Shown here one piece after another: positions 5,303 to 5,671 of a DNA stretch of 5,671 nt. The stretch spans positions 1 through 5,671 of the forward strand of contig JAQUZK010000100.1 of NCBI GenBank assembly GCA_028691335.1, in the 5' to 3' direction. Below the pieces are notes generated by a model. It was not told the DNA's origin. It did no database searches and was given only the letters and a program-made list of their open reading frames with translations. This stretch comes from Candidatus Izemoplasmatales bacterium. GTDB lineage: Bacteria; Bacillota_I; Bacilli_A; Izemoplasmatales; Hujiaoplasmataceae. The position numbers and the translations under genes were made by a program. Numbering within the stretch: the first letter of the stretch is position 1; each line of letters starts with the position of its first letter.

Positions 5303-5671
5303 TTATTTTAATGAGTAAGTAATAATAATATCCAATATGTATATTTGAGCAGTCCCAATATTTTGAATACTAAATTCTGAAATATTTAATCCATTGAAAG
5401 TTAATGTAGTATCAGCTGTTAAAGGTCCATCGTGTTCAATAAACCCATCAGCTAATATTAAAGCATCGGCTACAGCTGATCCAAATGTAATTTGAAAATC
5501 ACTAATTGTATAAGCTGAATTTATAGAAATAGTTAAGATATTACCTTGCCCATCACTGCTATTATAAAGTCTAATCTGTCCAGCTGAGTTTAATCCAATA
5601 TGTAAAGGACTAACGACTCTTTTGTTACTAATAACATTAAAGATAAGTGGATCTAATTCAATTAATTCAGC
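5303..5671 (-). CDS. C-terminal part of a probable secreted protein, beta-sandwich-like domain (N-terminus off the right edge)
   Basis: An open frame runs from the right edge to TAA at 5303-5305, giving 122 residues. It is rich in Ile, Thr, Ser and Asn with alternating hydrophobics, for example GQIRLYNSSDGQGNILTIS, AYTISDFQITFGSAVADALI and LNISEFSIQNIGTAQIYI, ending IIITYSLK. From memory, paired phrases of the type 'TI..F.ITFGS' and 'ISSFSIKN...QI.I..I.ITY' occur at the C-termini of large secreted proteins of Mollicutes-like and other low-GC bacteria, including some extracellular nucleases, where they form all-beta accessory domains. The catalytic part, if any, is outside the window and the function is not deducible. 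There is no transmembrane tail or sorting signal at the end, so anchoring, if present, would be N-terminal. The terminator at 5257-5288 follows the stop by 14 nt. Confidence 0.7.
   Translation of the reverse strand, partial: AELIELDPLIFNVISNKRVVSPLHIGLNSAGQIRLYNSSDGQGNILTISINSAYTISDFQITFGSAVADALILADGFIEHDGPLTADTTLTFNGLNISEFSIQNIGTAQIYILDIIITYSLK

Noticed and set aside
1..5671. Mycoplasma code (TGA as tryptophan)
   Set aside because: All complete genes use TGG for tryptophan and contain no in-frame TGA, so the standard code explains every gene.

Overview
This 5.7 kb window is AT-rich (roughly 30% GC, judged by eye). It carries AGGAGG-type ribosome binding sites, TAA stops throughout, and TGG as the tryptophan codon with no in-frame TGA, so the standard genetic code fits. 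The wall and surface protein style suggests a Mollicutes-like or related deep-branching Bacilli lineage (Acholeplasmatales, Izemoplasmatales or Haloplasma-like): a lipobox lipoprotein with a Ser/Thr-rich spacer, a Thr-rich surface enzyme with a hydrophobic basic tail, and a beta-sandwich domain typical of their secreted proteins. That placement is an inference, not a proof.

Left part, minus strand (1-1629): a two-gene unit reads leftwards. A cytoplasmic PIG-L/LmbE-type zinc deacetylase is followed 26 nt later by a surface lipoprotein that runs off the left edge. The visible half of the lipoprotein resembles the regions that precede glucosaminidase domains in some Bacilli wall hydrolases. Centre, plus strand (1834-4187): divergent from that unit is a secreted phosphodiester glycosidase (NAGPA domain) with a Thr-rich stalk and a Cys-containing C-terminal membrane tail. 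An Lgt-family integral membrane protein follows, with its own extended -10 promoter and a strikingly altered signature (GRIGCFLAGCCYG). The 198-nt divergent intergenic region (1636-1833) holds promoters for both directions.

Right part: a strong bidirectional terminator (4203-4232) separates the Lgt-like gene from a convergent DegV/FakB-type fatty-acid-binding protein on the minus strand. The degV promoter carries a perfect 25-bp palindrome that resembles a shortened tet operator. Upstream of it, a second hairpin terminator (5257-5288) ends another minus-strand gene; only the last 122 residues of that protein, a beta-sandwich-like C-terminal domain, are in the window.

Three of the enzymes (PIG-L deacetylase, NAGPA glycosidase and the possible glucosaminidase lipoprotein) belong to families that often act on N-acetylglucosamine conjugates. 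The Lgt-like and FakB-like proteins belong to lipid-handling families. A cell-envelope theme (surface glycan and lipid anchoring) is plausible. The most unusual items are the Lgt paralogue with its Cys substitutions, the Cys-bearing C-terminal tail encoded next to it, and the degV operator. No mobile elements, CRISPR arrays or RNA genes were seen.
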